From positions 33,607-97,606 of the forward strand of contig NZ_BAUU01000020.1 of NCBI RefSeq assembly GCF_000513115.1: DNA of 64,000 bases, in the 5' to 3' direction. Position numbers and translations under genes: made by a program. The DNA comes from Halalkalibacter hemicellulosilyticusJCM 9152 (GTDB taxonomy: Bacteria > Bacillota > Bacilli > Bacillales > Bacillaceae_D). Below the pieces are notes generated by a model. That model had not been told where the DNA came from and searched no databases. It worked only from the letters and a program-made list of their open reading frames with translations. Shown one piece after another: positions 37,631 to 47,555 of this stretch; position 1 is the first letter of the stretch, and the number at the start of each line of letters is the position of its first letter.

Positions 37631-37738
37631 ACGGGAATGGGCGATACCCTTGATTTTTACAAAGAAATTAAGATTACGCCAATGCCGTACGGTCAATCAT
37701 TATTGGTGCGTACACTTACGGAGTATTTGAGAGAGTTT
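37631..37738 (+). repeat. Degenerate coding fragment, copy A
   Basis: About 108 bp, roughly 80% identical to 56343-56442. Here it reads open as TGMGDTLDFYKEIKITPMPY and on to LTEYLREFI and a stop; the other copy is frameshifted. The parent gene is not recognised. Confidence 0.6.
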
Positions 37739-37748
37739 ATATAGGACG

Positions 37749-37798
37749 AAACACCATCCATTTCATTACTAATGTAGCTTTGATTGGATGGTGTTTTG
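37749..37798. terminator. Bidirectional terminator between GH1 and araC-type gene
   Basis: AAACACCATCCA pairs perfectly with TGGATGGTGTTT, with A/T tails on both sides, serving the converging genes. Confidence 0.85.
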
Positions 37799-37808
37799 TT
37801 TTAAACAT

Positions 37809-39053
37809 TTATTTATCAATTAAATGGTGATTTTCACGATAAAACTTTGGAGTAACTCCGATAAACTTCTTAAAAACTTTTGTGAAATAACTTTGATCTG
37901 TATAATTTAGTAAAGAGCATATGTCTGAAATAGGGGTATTGCTATAAGCGAGTAGTTTTTTAGCTTCTTCTATTTTTATTTGCTGTATATACTCACTAAT
38001 AGTGATGCCCACTTCCTTTTTAAATAAAACAGATAAGTATTTAGGGCTTAATTCAACTCTCTTAGCGATTTGCTCATGTGTCAAGTCTTCATAAATATAT
38101 TTAAAAATATAATCTTTACAGATCGTTATTGTTCTCGAATGACGGTCATTCTTTACTTGTTTCACTTTCCTTGCAAACGTATAAAGTACATCTCTCGCAA
38201 GCATTCTGATATCATCTAAACGATTTAATTCCTCTAACTGTTGGATGAAGCTATCGTGTAACGAAAAAGCAACCTCTTCATGTAAACCTCCATCAATTGA
38301 CGCTCTAGAAACTAACGTAATCATTGTAATAATATGATTTTTGTTAGAACGGAGATAGCTTGATTTAGAAAGAACACTAGCTTCTTCTTCCTCTTTTGTA
38401 TATGGGAACTCTTTTAAGTCTTCCACTCTTCCTTCTCTAATAATGGATAGAATATTTTTCTCGAATAGTCGATCATGATGAAAATTGTTTGCTTGTAGAT
38501 TATGTGAAACAGTTAAATTGACGCTTTGGATAGATTTACTGTCTTGTGGGAGGCTAGAGTCTTCAAACGAAACCGATGGAGAAGAAACGAGTATATTATT
38601 AAACAATTTAAAGGCTATTATGCTTATATTGACGAGCTTATCTGGTTTAATAATCGGTAATGATTGATAATACTGCAAAACACTTCCTCGATAGAAGAAC
38701 GCTCGAAAGTCATTAATTATACCAGATATTCGGTCTTCTGAGAATGGATAGGATAAGCTTGGACCAATAATGACGGTTCCATAAAATGTTGTCTTTTTTA
38801 CAATACTTAGTAATATAAATTTTTCTGAAAACGCAGATTTTCTAATAACAGGAGTTTTGAATTGAACTTCAGGTTTGAAGTTTAATGGATTAAATAGTTT
38901 TTCTTTTTGATTTTCATATAAAGGATTTAAAATTTGACCGCTATAGTTTTCATAAGTAACTTCGCCATTTGTATTTATGAAAAGAACTGGCATTTCAAAT
39001 GCCTCTGCTATGATCGTACATTTCTCTTTAATTTTATCGGTGGAATTCTTCAT
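37809..39053 (-). CDS. AraC-family transcriptional regulator
   Basis: 414 residues. The C-terminal 100 residues hold the two AraC helix-turn-helix motifs (HEQIAKRVELSPKYLSVLFK; DICSLLNYTDQSYFTKVFKK). The long N-terminal part (1-300) starts like a PAS-type small-molecule sensor and has no response-regulator domain. It is divergent from the GH43 gene (266 bp apart). A motif near -35 shared by three upstream regions on this side of the island (39201, 45246, 50299) is the best candidate for its binding site. Confidence 0.9.
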   Translation of the reverse strand: MKNSTDKIKEKCTIIAEAFEMPVLFINTNGEVTYENYSGQILNPLYENQKEKLFNPLNFKPEVQFKTPVIRKSAFSEKFILLSIVKKTTFYGTVIIGPSLSYPFSEDRISGIINDFRAFFYRGSVLQYYQSLPIIKPDKLVNISIIAFKLFNNILVSSPSVSFEDSSLPQDSKSIQSVNLTVSHNLQANNFHHDRLFEKNILSIIREGRVEDLKEFPYTKEEEEASVLSKSSYLRSNKNHIITMITLVSRASIDGGLHEEVAFSLHDSFIQQLEELNRLDDIRMLARDVLYTFARKVKQVKNDRHSRTITICKDYIFKYIYEDLTHEQIAKRVELSPKYLSVLFKKEVGITISEYIQQIKIEEAKKLLAYSNTPISDICSLLNYTDQSYFTKVFKKFIGVTPKFYRENHHLIDK

Positions 39054-39200
39054 TTTAGGTACTCCCTTGTAAAAGTAATAATGGAATTTTTAATCGTAGA
39101 TGTTTATTTTATTTACTATTAATATTCAGAAAATGATAAAAAGTCGACTTACTTCAGTATAATAATCTTTAAAATTTAACCTTATAGTACCAGAAAAAGA

Positions 39201-39239
39201 ACTCAATTACCATAAGAGAAAAAAGGATGGTGTTACTTT
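39201..39239 (+). promoter_or_regulatory. Shared activator-type motif upstream of GH43
   Basis: ACTCAATTACCATAAGAG at 39201-39218, then 17 bases from the end of CATAAG to a weak -10-like TACTTT (39234-39239). Same layout as the copies at 45246 and 50299. Confidence 0.5.
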
Positions 39240-39319
39240 AAAATTAATGGACATGTGCGCTAGCTTTTTTGCTGGTTCTTATTTTTTGAAGATAATTTAC
39301 GTGGAGGTGTTGATTACAA

Positions 39320-40855
39320 ATGATATATAAAAATCCAGTTATTAGTGGGTTTCATCCAGATCCTAGTGTATGCAAAGTTGGAGAAGAGTATTATTTGGTG
39401 ACTAGTTCTTTTGAGTATTTTCCAGGTGTACCAATCTATCATAGCGTCAACTTAGTGAATTGGAAGCAAATAGGTTATGTATTAACACAGGAAAGTCAAT
39501 TACCTCTAACTAGAATACATTCATACACAACTTCACAAGGCATTTATGCACCTACCATTCGTTATCATAATGCTAGATTTTATGTAATTACAACGAACGT
39601 AACTGTAGGCAAAACATTTTATGTATGGGCTGAGGATCCTAAAGGGCCTTGGTCGGAGCCAGTAGTTATTGAGAATTTGAGAGGGTTTGATCCATCTTTA
39701 TTTTTTGATGATGATGGGAAGGTGTATTTAACGTATGCTCATTTTCCTGGCTTCGGTAATGATGGAATCTTCCAAGCAGAATTGGACATAGATACAGGGA
39801 GGTTATTAAATGAGCCAGTTTTGATTTGGCATGGTACTGGAGGTCATTCTCCTGAAGGTCCTCATTTATATAAAATAAATGGCTGGTATTACTTACTCAT
39901 TGCAGAAGGAGGTACAGAATATGGTCATATGGTTACGGTTGCTAGAAGTAGAAAACCTTTCGGAGAATATGAGAGTTGCCCTAATAATCCAATAGTTTCT
40001 AATAGAAGTAGCGATAAACCGATACAAGGCACTGGTCATGCTGATTTAGTACAAGATCATAATGGGGAATGGTGGTCGGTTATGCTGGGATTTAGACCTG
40101 TAAAGACTTCCAAACTTCATCATCTAGGCCGTGAGACGAACCTTGCACCGGTTGCATGGGATGAGGATGGTTGGCCTAGTATAGGTTTAAATGGGCAAGT
40201 AGACGTTGAATATGATGCAAAGTCTCTTAAAGTAGTAAACAAAGAGAAAGGTGAGGACAGAGAAGACTTTAGTAATCATAACCTTTCTCTAGAATGGAAT
40301 TTTTATCGAAATCCACTAGCTGAGTCATGGTCGTTAACAGAGAAGCCAGACCATTTAACACTGTATGGTCAAGCGGCGGCTTTAAATGATCCGTTAGCGC
40401 GATCGTTTATAGGAAGAAGGTTGCAACATTTCAATTGTGAAATTTCTACATTCATGGAGTTTCAGCCTATTGAGGATGGGGAAGAAGCTGGTTTAACAGT
40501 ATTTATGAATGACCAGTTTCATTACGAAATAGCTAAAAAGAGAAAAAATAGGAAATGCTATCTTATTTTTAGGCGTTGTGTAGGAAGCATAAATAAAATA
40601 GAAGAAGTGGAATTTAATGAACCTAGTGTAAATTTACGTGTAGAAGCAAATGATACGATGTTTACCTTCTCTTTTTTAACTGTTAATGGGAATGAAACAG
40701 TTATAGGGAGTGGTGAAACGGCATTTCTTTCTACCCAAATAGCTGGTGGTTTTACAGGAGTTTATGTAGGAATGTATGCAACTGGGAATGGAAGGGTCTC
40801 CAATTCGCCTGCTTGTTTTGATTATTTTATCTATAAACCAAGTAATGAAAAATAG
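39320..40855 (+). CDS. GH43 beta-xylosidase / alpha-L-arabinofuranosidase
   Basis: 511 residues: five-bladed propeller GH43 domain (about 1-300) plus a C-terminal beta-sandwich. Catalytic candidates: Asp14 in FHPDPS, Asp124 in GFDPSLFF, Glu179 in SPEGPH. Resembles intracellular beta-xylosidases; arabinofuranosidase is an alternative activity in this family. No signal peptide. The ATG is set by an in-frame stop just upstream; the GGAGGTG lies 13 bases away, so expression may be modest. Followed after 45 bp by an SDR gene. Confidence 0.85.
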   Translation: MIYKNPVISGFHPDPSVCKVGEEYYLVTSSFEYFPGVPIYHSVNLVNWKQIGYVLTQESQLPLTRIHSYTTSQGIYAPTIRYHNARFYVITTNVTVGKTFYVWAEDPKGPWSEPVVIENLRGFDPSLFFDDDGKVYLTYAHFPGFGNDGIFQAELDIDTGRLLNEPVLIWHGTGGHSPEGPHLYKINGWYYLLIAEGGTEYGHMVTVARSRKPFGEYESCPNNPIVSNRSSDKPIQGTGHADLVQDHNGEWWSVMLGFRPVKTSKLHHLGRETNLAPVAWDEDGWPSIGLNGQVDVEYDAKSLKVVNKEKGEDREDFSNHNLSLEWNFYRNPLAESWSLTEKPDHLTLYGQAAALNDPLARSFIGRRLQHFNCEISTFMEFQPIEDGEEAGLTVFMNDQFHYEIAKKRKNRKCYLIFRRCVGSINKIEEVEFNEPSVNLRVEANDTMFTFSFLTVNGNETVIGSGETAFLSTQIAGGFTGVYVGMYATGNGRVSNSPACFDYFIYKPSNEK

Positions 40856-40900
40856 AAGGACAAGACGGTAAAAACAGTTCAGATAAAAGGAGGAGCTTGT

Positions 40901-41710
40901 ATGACGGATTTTAGTAGTGTGAAAGGTAAGGTTGCTGTTGTTACGGGAGCAGCTGAAGGATTAGGAAAGGCTATTTCGAAATGCTATGCAGAAAATGGGA
41001 TGAAGGTCGTTGTGGCAGATATCAATACAACAAAAGGATTGGAGCTTGTAAAGGAAATAAAATCTCAAGGAGGAGAAGCTTCGTTTATTAAAGCGGATAT
41101 GAGCAAAGAAGAAGATGTAAAGGAAATGGTTGATTTTGCAATAAAAGCCTATGGGAAATTAGATGGTATTGTTAATAATGCAGGGTTAGGAGCACCTAAT
41201 AGACCAATACATGAGTATTCAACAGATGAATTTGATTATTTAACATCCATTAATTTAAAAGGTGTATTCATGGGGGTGAAATATGGTGTTGAAGCAATTC
41301 TCAAATCTAAGTCATCGGGTGGTTTTGTCATTAATAATGCCTCTTTAGCAGGTATAATGGGGAATAGCTCTATGTCTTTGTATACGGCCACAAAACATGG
41401 TGTTATTGGCATAACAAAAAGTGCCTCTTTAGATTATGCACAACATAATATTACAATTAACTCCATTTGTCCTGGGACATTTCGAACAGCTATATGGGGC
41501 GATGCACCTGAAGAGTTAATTCAACAGTATGCAAAAAATTTATCACCGAATGGTAGATTAGGTGATCCGAAGGAAGTTGCTCATTTAGCATTATTTTTAG
41601 CATCTGATTTAGCAAGATATATTAGTGGAGCGGCTATATCTATTGATGCTGCTAGTTCAGCAGGTAAGATAACACCTGCCGAATGGTCGAATCCAGAAAT
41701 TTTAAACTAA
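40901..41710 (+). CDS. Short-chain dehydrogenase/reductase
   Basis: 269 residues, classical SDR: cofactor motif TGAAEGLG at about 16-23, NNAG, and the catalytic Ser with YTATK (Tyr-x-x-x-Lys). Asp at the end of the second beta strand (VVADIN) suggests NAD preference. AAAGGAGG precedes the ATG. Coupled to GH43 by position, so it may oxidise or reduce a released sugar or aglycone; the substrate is unknown. Confidence 0.85.
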   Translation: MTDFSSVKGKVAVVTGAAEGLGKAISKCYAENGMKVVVADINTTKGLELVKEIKSQGGEASFIKADMSKEEDVKEMVDFAIKAYGKLDGIVNNAGLGAPNRPIHEYSTDEFDYLTSINLKGVFMGVKYGVEAILKSKSSGGFVINNASLAGIMGNSSMSLYTATKHGVIGITKSASLDYAQHNITINSICPGTFRTAIWGDAPEELIQQYAKNLSPNGRLGDPKEVAHLALFLASDLARYISGAAISIDAASSAGKITPAEWSNPEILN

Positions 41711-41714
41711 CTAG

Positions 41715-41758
41715 ATAAGACGGATAACCTACTTATTCATTTCAGGTTATCGTCTTAT
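41715..41758 (+). terminator. Terminator-like hairpin after the SDR gene
   Basis: ATAAGACG-GATAACCT pairs with AGGTTATCGTCTTAT (one bulged G). The following T-run is short. Confidence 0.6.
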
Positions 41759-41838
41759 ATTCCAAAGATCAAGTTATAATTAGTCTTATAGAGAAGCATA
41801 CAAAAAAATGGTTAAGGTATCGTTTTAAATCGATCAAT

Positions 41839-41852
41839 TGAAAACGGTTACA
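41839..41852 (+). promoter_or_regulatory. cre site upstream of GPH transporter 1
   Basis: TGAAAACGGTTACA fits the CcpA operator consensus TGWAANCGNTNWCA at every position. It lies about 100 bp upstream of the transporter gene, so glucose-type carbon catabolite repression is expected. Confidence 0.8.
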
Positions 41853-41953
41853 TGACAAGTGCCAATTTTATTTTCTATATACGATTACTAGGACAGAAAC
41901 AGGTGTCTATTTAAAGTATTAATTATAATCTTTGTTTTAATCAGGGGGAAACT

Positions 41954-43459
41954 ATGTTAAATAATGAGGCAAGAAAATTATCAAAAAAGAAAAAGTCACT
42001 TAGAAAAGCTGCAAGAGAAGAAAAATATCGTCGTGCTAAAGTGTGGCAAATGGCACTGTATCCGATAGGGGGATTTGCTCATAATGGCTTTATGGCCTTA
42101 ATGGCCATAGTGGCTTATTATGCCACAGGATTTGTAGGTCTAAGTACGGTTGTTGCTTCATTTATTATTACAGGGTCTAGGGTTTTGGATGGGTTTACAG
42201 ATCCGATTATAGGATTAATTATTGATAAAACCAAAGGAAGGTATGGGAAAGTCCGACCGACTTTGCTCGTTGCATTTGCACTCATGACATTTTCTACATT
42301 ATTAATGTTTTTCACTAATCATCTTGTCCCAGACGGCTTTAAAGTGGTTTACTTTATTATATTGTATGCTATTTTTATCTTTGGATATACATGTTCTCAA
42401 GTGGGGTTAAGTATTGGGAATAATATTATTACTAATGATCCTGAACAAAGACCAGTTTTTGGTGGATTGACAATGATTTATACAATGGTTTTCTATACAA
42501 TCTCTGCAGTATATTTGTCGATGTATTTAACACCTAAATACGGAGGCTTTAATCATGTAGGGCTATTTCAAGAGATGGTCATTTTCACCATTGTATTAGC
42601 TGTTGTTGCATATCTTGTTGCTATTATTTCGATTGCCTCAAAAGATCGAATTGAAAATTTTGGTGCAGGAAAAAATACAGTACCGATTAGATTGAAAGAT
42701 CTATGGCCGTTATTGAAAGGAAATCGACCCTTACAAATGTATATAGTAGCTGCGACTACAGATAAATTGAGTCTTCAAATCTCTGGGAATGCCATTGTAA
42801 ATGTCATGCTTTTCGGCATTGTAATCGGGAACTTTGCAATGTCAGGAATTACACAAGCAGTTGCAATGATCCCAAATATTTTAATTCTTATTTTTGGTAT
42901 GCGTTATGCGATGAAATTTGGATCAAAAAAAGGGTATGTCATTTCAACATGGGCTTGCCTCGTAAGCTATGGATTATTGTTTTTACTGTTATGGTTAGGA
43001 GATCCCACTCAAATAGGATTTGATAATGTCGGATTTATGACGATTTCATTTCTGTTTTTATGGTTAATTGGTGGTGCTGTTCGCTATGTTGCTTCAGGAT
43101 TATCGATGCCGATGTTAATGGATGTTATTGACTATAATACGTACAAAACAGAACGCTATGCACCTGGTGTGATCACGGCTGTATATTCGTTTATTGATAA
43201 AGCGGTTTCATCATTGCAGCAAACGTTTATTGGTTTATTGCTTGCATCTATTGGATTTAGAGCTGTGTTTCCAGACATAGATACGCCATATACTGAGAGT
43301 ATATTTTGGATGACTATGTTTTTATCAATAGGTGTTATGATGTTCGCATGGACAGCATCTTTAATTGCAATGAAATTCTACCCATTAACGAAAGAAAGAA
43401 TGGAACAGGTTCAAGTAGAGATTGAGGCAAAGCGACAAGCAGATACGAAAGTGGTATAA
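41954..43459 (+). CDS. GPH-family sugar:cation symporter 1
   Basis: 501-residue membrane protein of the glycoside-pentoside-hexuronide family (MFS_2), about 12 helices, with a charged, Lys/Arg-rich N-terminal tail of about 30 residues. DPIIGLIIDKTKGRYGKVRP in the first cytoplasmic loop is typical of xyloside/melibiose-type carriers. Close paralogue of the product at 52977. It would bring in unphosphorylated glycosides for the intracellular GH43, GH1, GH2 and GH106-like enzymes. A perfect cre site lies upstream. Confidence 0.88.
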   Translation: MLNNEARKLSKKKKSLRKAAREEKYRRAKVWQMALYPIGGFAHNGFMALMAIVAYYATGFVGLSTVVASFIITGSRVLDGFTDPIIGLIIDKTKGRYGKVRPTLLVAFALMTFSTLLMFFTNHLVPDGFKVVYFIILYAIFIFGYTCSQVGLSIGNNIITNDPEQRPVFGGLTMIYTMVFYTISAVYLSMYLTPKYGGFNHVGLFQEMVIFTIVLAVVAYLVAIISIASKDRIENFGAGKNTVPIRLKDLWPLLKGNRPLQMYIVAATTDKLSLQISGNAIVNVMLFGIVIGNFAMSGITQAVAMIPNILILIFGMRYAMKFGSKKGYVISTWACLVSYGLLFLLLWLGDPTQIGFDNVGFMTISFLFLWLIGGAVRYVASGLSMPMLMDVIDYNTYKTERYAPGVITAVYSFIDKAVSSLQQTFIGLLLASIGFRAVFPDIDTPYTESIFWMTMFLSIGVMMFAWTASLIAMKFYPLTKERMEQVQVEIEAKRQADTKVV

Positions 43460-43508
43460 CGTTGTCTATTAAATGATATGTGAAAACGTGTAAATAATAG
43501 GTTGCAAC

Positions 43509-43541
43509 AAAACTCTTACAATTTAAGTGAGAGTTTTTTGC
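43509..43541 (+). terminator. Terminator after GPH transporter 1
   Basis: AAAACTCTTAC pairs with GTGAGAGTTTT (one G-T pair), ending in TTTTTT. Confidence 0.8.
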
Positions 43542-43699
43542 AGTGTAAAATAAGCTACATTAAAATCATTATTTATTACCAAAAAAAAGCCTATTTTACC
43601 TTATATGATTCAGCTTAAGTTTTATTATAAGGTTAAGTTCATGATTTCAATCAGATGGATCCATGAAAAGTGATGAATTGAATGGAGGAGGGAAAGTAA

Positions 43700-45191
43700 G
43701 TGATTCAAAGAAATGACAATATAGGCCCGCCATATGGCACAATGGCGATTTTATTAGTTGGGGCATTTATCGCTTTATTGAATAACACATTATTAGGAAT
43801 TGCACTTCCAGCAATTATGCTTGATCTAGAGGTTCAAGCAGCAACGGCCCAGTGGCTTTCCAATGGTTATATGTTAATAATGGGTGTTCTAATACCAACA
43901 ACTGCTTTTTTAATGAGAAAGTTTTCAGTTAGACATTTATTTTTGGCTGGGATGGGGTTATTTACAATCGGTTCGACATTAGCAGGGGTGGCACCTAATT
44001 TTTCAATTTTGCTAGTAGGGAGAATGACTCAAGCGGCAGGTGCGGCTGTCATGTCACCGTTGCTTATGAATATGATACTTGTTAGTTTTCCAGTTAATAA
44101 ACGGGGTACCGCAATGGGGATTATGGGTATGGTTATGATGGGTGCCTGCACTAGGTCCATTATTATCTGGTTTTATCTTGCAATATTTTGAATGGAGAGT
44201 GCTGTTCTATATTGTTGCTCCGATTGCATGTCTAACTATGGTAATAGCATCTTTCGTTATAAGGGATAAAAAAGAACAGACCAATATTAAATTAGATATT
44301 ACATCGGTCATATTTTCCAGTTTAGGATTTGGTGGAATATTGTATGGTTTTAGCACGGCAGGAGATGATGGTTGGAATCACTCAGAGGTATATATCACCA
44401 TTTTGGTAGGGCTTATTGCATTGATTATATTTATTATGAGACAAACGAAACAAGAAAATCCAATGTTGAATTTTAACGTTTTCAAGTTTCCGATGTATTC
44501 GTTATCTATTATCATTTCGATGATTATATCAATGACTCTGTTTTCTTCGATGATTCTTATTCCAATTTATTTTATAACACTCCGTGGAATATCAACTATG
44601 GATGCGGGGTTAATGATGTTACCTGGTGTATTAATTCTATCCATTATGTCTCCGATTGTTGGGAAGCTATTTGATAAAATGGGAGCAAGGATTTTAGCAG
44701 TAACGGGCTTATTTATAATAACTGTCACAAGCTACTACTTTAGTCAACTCACGTTGGAAACGACTTATTTTCAGTTGATTTTCTTAAATACGGTGCGGTC
44801 TTTGGGGATAGCATTAGTTATGATGCCGGTGGCAACAAATGGTTTAAATCAATTGCCAGAACGGTTTTATCCACATGGAACTGCAATGAACAACACGATG
44901 CAGCAAATATCTGGGGCTATAGGTACTGCTTTATTAATAACGATTATGTCTATTCGAACCGAAGTACACGCTAGTGCATTTGAGGAAAGTTTGTTACCGG
45001 TCGTGGATGATCAAATTATAATTTTGTCTATGTTAGAAGGAATAAATGATGCTTTCTTTGTTACGATTTTCTTTTCGGTGATAGCATTAATATTGGCAGC
45101 TTTTTTTAAACGATCAAAACCAGAAGAAGAAATAAAGAAAATAAACAAAGTTGAAAATCGTGGAGAATCAGGCTTAGTAAGTAGCAAATAA
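43700..45191 (+). pseudogene. DHA2-family MFS exporter (EmrB/QacA-like), frameshifted
   Basis: 14-helix drug/metabolite exporter family. The frame is broken near 44142: the first part (43700-44191) ends MVMMGACTRS, and the second frame (44142-45191) restarts with PALGPLLSG, which is the family's motif C. A one-base insertion or two-base deletion explains the break; restored length is about 495 residues, normal for the family. GTG start after GGAGGAGGG. No obvious link to glycoside metabolism, although export of toxic aglycones is conceivable. Confidence 0.85.
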
Positions 45192-45202
45192 ATTAAAGTA
45201 GT

Positions 45203-45216
45203 AGTAAGCGTTTTCG
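45203..45216 (+). promoter_or_regulatory. cre-like site upstream of GH1 no. 2
   Basis: AGTAAGCGTTTTCG matches the CcpA operator consensus except for the two outermost bases. Confidence 0.6.
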
Positions 45217-45245
45217 AAATAGGTGGATATATGACTAAAAAGAGA

Positions 45246-45288
45246 ACTTAAATACCATAATGGTTTATTTGGAAGTGATAGTATTAAT
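45246..45288 (+). promoter_or_regulatory. Shared activator-type motif and -10 upstream of GH1 no. 2
   Basis: ACTTAAATACCATAATGGT at 45246-45264. From the end of CATAAT there are exactly 17 bases to TAGTAT (45279-45284), a fair -10. The motif thus sits at the -35 position, the classical place for an activator box. Compare 39201 and 50299. Confidence 0.6.
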
Positions 45289-45345
45289 TCTAATAGAGAA
45301 ACGTTCTTTAACTACAACAAAAAAAGGAAAGGAAGGTTTTAAAAA

Positions 45346-46647
45346 ATGAAACCATTTTCAAATGAATTTATGATGGGCGCAGCTACTGCGGCTCATCAAG
45401 TAGAGGGTAACAATGTTAATAGTGATTTTTGGGCAATGGAGAATGTTCCGAATTCAATGTATAAGGAACCATCATTGGATGCAGTGGATCATTACAATAG
45501 ATTTAAAGAAGACATTCAATTATTAGTAGATGCTGGCTTAAACACATATAGGTTTTCAATTGAATGGGCACGAATTGAACCTACCAAGGGGAGTTTTGAC
45601 CACAATGAGATTGATCATTACAGAGCTGTTTTAGAATATTGTCATGAGAAAAGTGTAACCCCTATAGTTACATTACATCATTTTTCATCTCCTAAATGGG
45701 TCATTACGGAGGGAGGCTGGGAAAGTGAGTCCACAATTGGTTACTTTGAAAAATATAGTCGCTATGTAGTTACGGAATTAGGTGATTTAATCCCTTATAT
45801 TTGTACGATTAATGAAGCAAATATGGGGAAGCAGATAGCGAAGATAATGAAAAGAATGAGTGGCTCACATACTAACAGTTCCGAAAAGAAAGAGAGCAAT
45901 GGAGACATTCAAGTGGGCCTTAATGTTGAAGTGAAAGAGAAAATGGAAAAGTATTATCGTGCTTTAGGTGCTGAGTTCGGTATGGATCCTAGAAACATTC
46001 AAACATTTCATAATCCTCGAACTGAAAATGGGGAGCGAATTATCATGAATTGCCATGAAGCAGCGAGGAAAGCCATTAAAGAAGTCAATCCAACTATTAA
46101 AGTAGGTATTACATTTTCTCTTTACGATCATCAAGCATTACCAGGTGGAGAGAAATTTGTATTACAAGAGCAGCACGAGGATTTCCTTGATTATCTTCCA
46201 TACATTCAAGATGATGATTTTCTAGGAGTGCAAAATTATTCTCGAAAAATTCATGGAGCCAATGGTTATATAAAACCAGATGAAAATACTCGACTTACTA
46301 AAATGGGGTATGAGTACTATCCAGAAGCTTTGGGGAATGTAATAAGGTTTGTTTCAAAACATTGGAATAAGCCAATCATTGTTACAGAAAATGGATTGTC
46401 AACAGATAACGATGAGGAAAGAGTAGAATTTATTGAACGAGCATTAGCTGGAGTTCAGGATTGTATGGACGAAGGTATTCAAATACTTGGCTATACGTAT
46501 TGGTCATTATTAGATAATTTTGAATGGCAATTGGGTTATGATCAAACGTTTGGATTAATTGCAGTTGATCGCACGACACAAACAAGATATCCAAAAGAAA
46601 GCCTATCTTTCCTAGGGGAAATAAAAAAAACTGGCATCATAAAATAA
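45346..46647 (+). CDS. GH1 beta-glucosidase (non-phospho type)
   Basis: 433-residue GH1 enzyme. Acid/base Glu157 in TINEAN, nucleophile Glu348 in VTENG. Glu393-Trp394 in LDNFEW is the aglycone-free glucose-binding pair of enzymes acting on unphosphorylated substrate, in contrast to the Lys-Arg-Tyr signature of the other GH1 protein. The segment around 165-190 (KRMSGSHTNSSEKKESNG) is a hydrophilic insertion or shortened loop. GGAAAGGAAGG precedes the ATG. First gene of a run with SDR and GH106-like genes. Confidence 0.87.
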   Translation: MKPFSNEFMMGAATAAHQVEGNNVNSDFWAMENVPNSMYKEPSLDAVDHYNRFKEDIQLLVDAGLNTYRFSIEWARIEPTKGSFDHNEIDHYRAVLEYCHEKSVTPIVTLHHFSSPKWVITEGGWESESTIGYFEKYSRYVVTELGDLIPYICTINEANMGKQIAKIMKRMSGSHTNSSEKKESNGDIQVGLNVEVKEKMEKYYRALGAEFGMDPRNIQTFHNPRTENGERIIMNCHEAARKAIKEVNPTIKVGITFSLYDHQALPGGEKFVLQEQHEDFLDYLPYIQDDDFLGVQNYSRKIHGANGYIKPDENTRLTKMGYEYYPEALGNVIRFVSKHWNKPIIVTENGLSTDNDEERVEFIERALAGVQDCMDEGIQILGYTYWSLLDNFEWQLGYDQTFGLIAVDRTTQTRYPKESLSFLGEIKKTGIIK

Positions 46648-46696
46648 TTTGAAATTTGTTTAAATGAGATGATACGGAAGTGGGGGTGAGCAATCG

Positions 46697-47506
46697 ATGA
46701 AGGTTCGAGATAAAGTCATTGTTGTGACTGGAGCTGGGGGAGGAATTGGGCGAGAACTGGTTTTTAACCTTCTTTACAAAGGTGCGAAAGTAGCTGCGAT
46801 TGATATTAATAGTGATGCATTAGAGGAAACATTGAAGCAAGCAGGTGGGGATGGTGATAAAGTATCTACTCATATAGTAAATTTAACAGATAGAGAAGCT
46901 GTAGAGAAACTGCCTGAACAGGTCATTTCTTGTCATGGAACAGTAGATGGGATCGTTAATAATGCAGGTATTATTCATTCCTTTGTAAATATCAATGACC
47001 TTGATTACGATAAAATTAAACTCGTTATGGATATTAATTTTTACGGTACATTGTATATGGTAAAATCATTCATTCCATATTTACTTGACAGACCAGTTGG
47101 ACACGTCACAAATGTTTCAAGCATGGGGGGATTCTTACCTGTTCCGGGTCAATCTATTTATGGAGCATCAAAAGCAGCTGTAAAACTGATGACTGAAGGT
47201 CTGTATGCTGAGCTAAAGGATACAAGCGTTAATGTTACGGTTGTATTCCCAGGTGGGGTGAGAACTGATATTATGAAAAATTCTAAAGTGGAGGGAGTGC
47301 CATCCACGAATGATACTGATAAAGCACATGACCATTTATTAACTCCTAAAGAAGCGGCTGAAATCATTATAAATGGGATGGAAAAGGATCAGTATAGAGT
47401 TCTTGCTGGAAAAGACGCAAAAATGATGGATAAACTATATCGCTTAAGTCCTCAAAGAGCTGTCAGTATTATTACAAAACAAATGAAAAAAATCATAAAT
47501 AAATAA
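46697..47506 (+). CDS. Short-chain dehydrogenase/reductase
   Basis: 269 residues, classical SDR with TGAGGGIG at about 11-18, NNAG, and YGASK preceded by the catalytic Ser. The C-terminal tail (RAVSIITKQMKKIINK) is longer and basic, as in SDRs that act on hydrophobic alcohols. GGGGGTGAG is the ribosome site. Lies between two glycosidase genes 49 bp apart on each side, so it is probably co-transcribed; the substrate is unknown. Confidence 0.85.
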   Translation: MKVRDKVIVVTGAGGGIGRELVFNLLYKGAKVAAIDINSDALEETLKQAGGDGDKVSTHIVNLTDREAVEKLPEQVISCHGTVDGIVNNAGIIHSFVNINDLDYDKIKLVMDINFYGTLYMVKSFIPYLLDRPVGHVTNVSSMGGFLPVPGQSIYGASKAAVKLMTEGLYAELKDTSVNVTVVFPGGVRTDIMKNSKVEGVPSTNDTDKAHDHLLTPKEAAEIIINGMEKDQYRVLAGKDAKMMDKLYRLSPQRAVSIITKQMKKIINK

Positions 47507-47555
47507 AAAAATTTTCGAAATTAACAATGTGTATATCTAAAAATGAGGTGGGGAA

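Noticed and set aside
43476..43494. Possible cre site GTGAAAACGTGTAAA
   Set aside because: Two key mismatches and located at the end of a gene, before a terminator.
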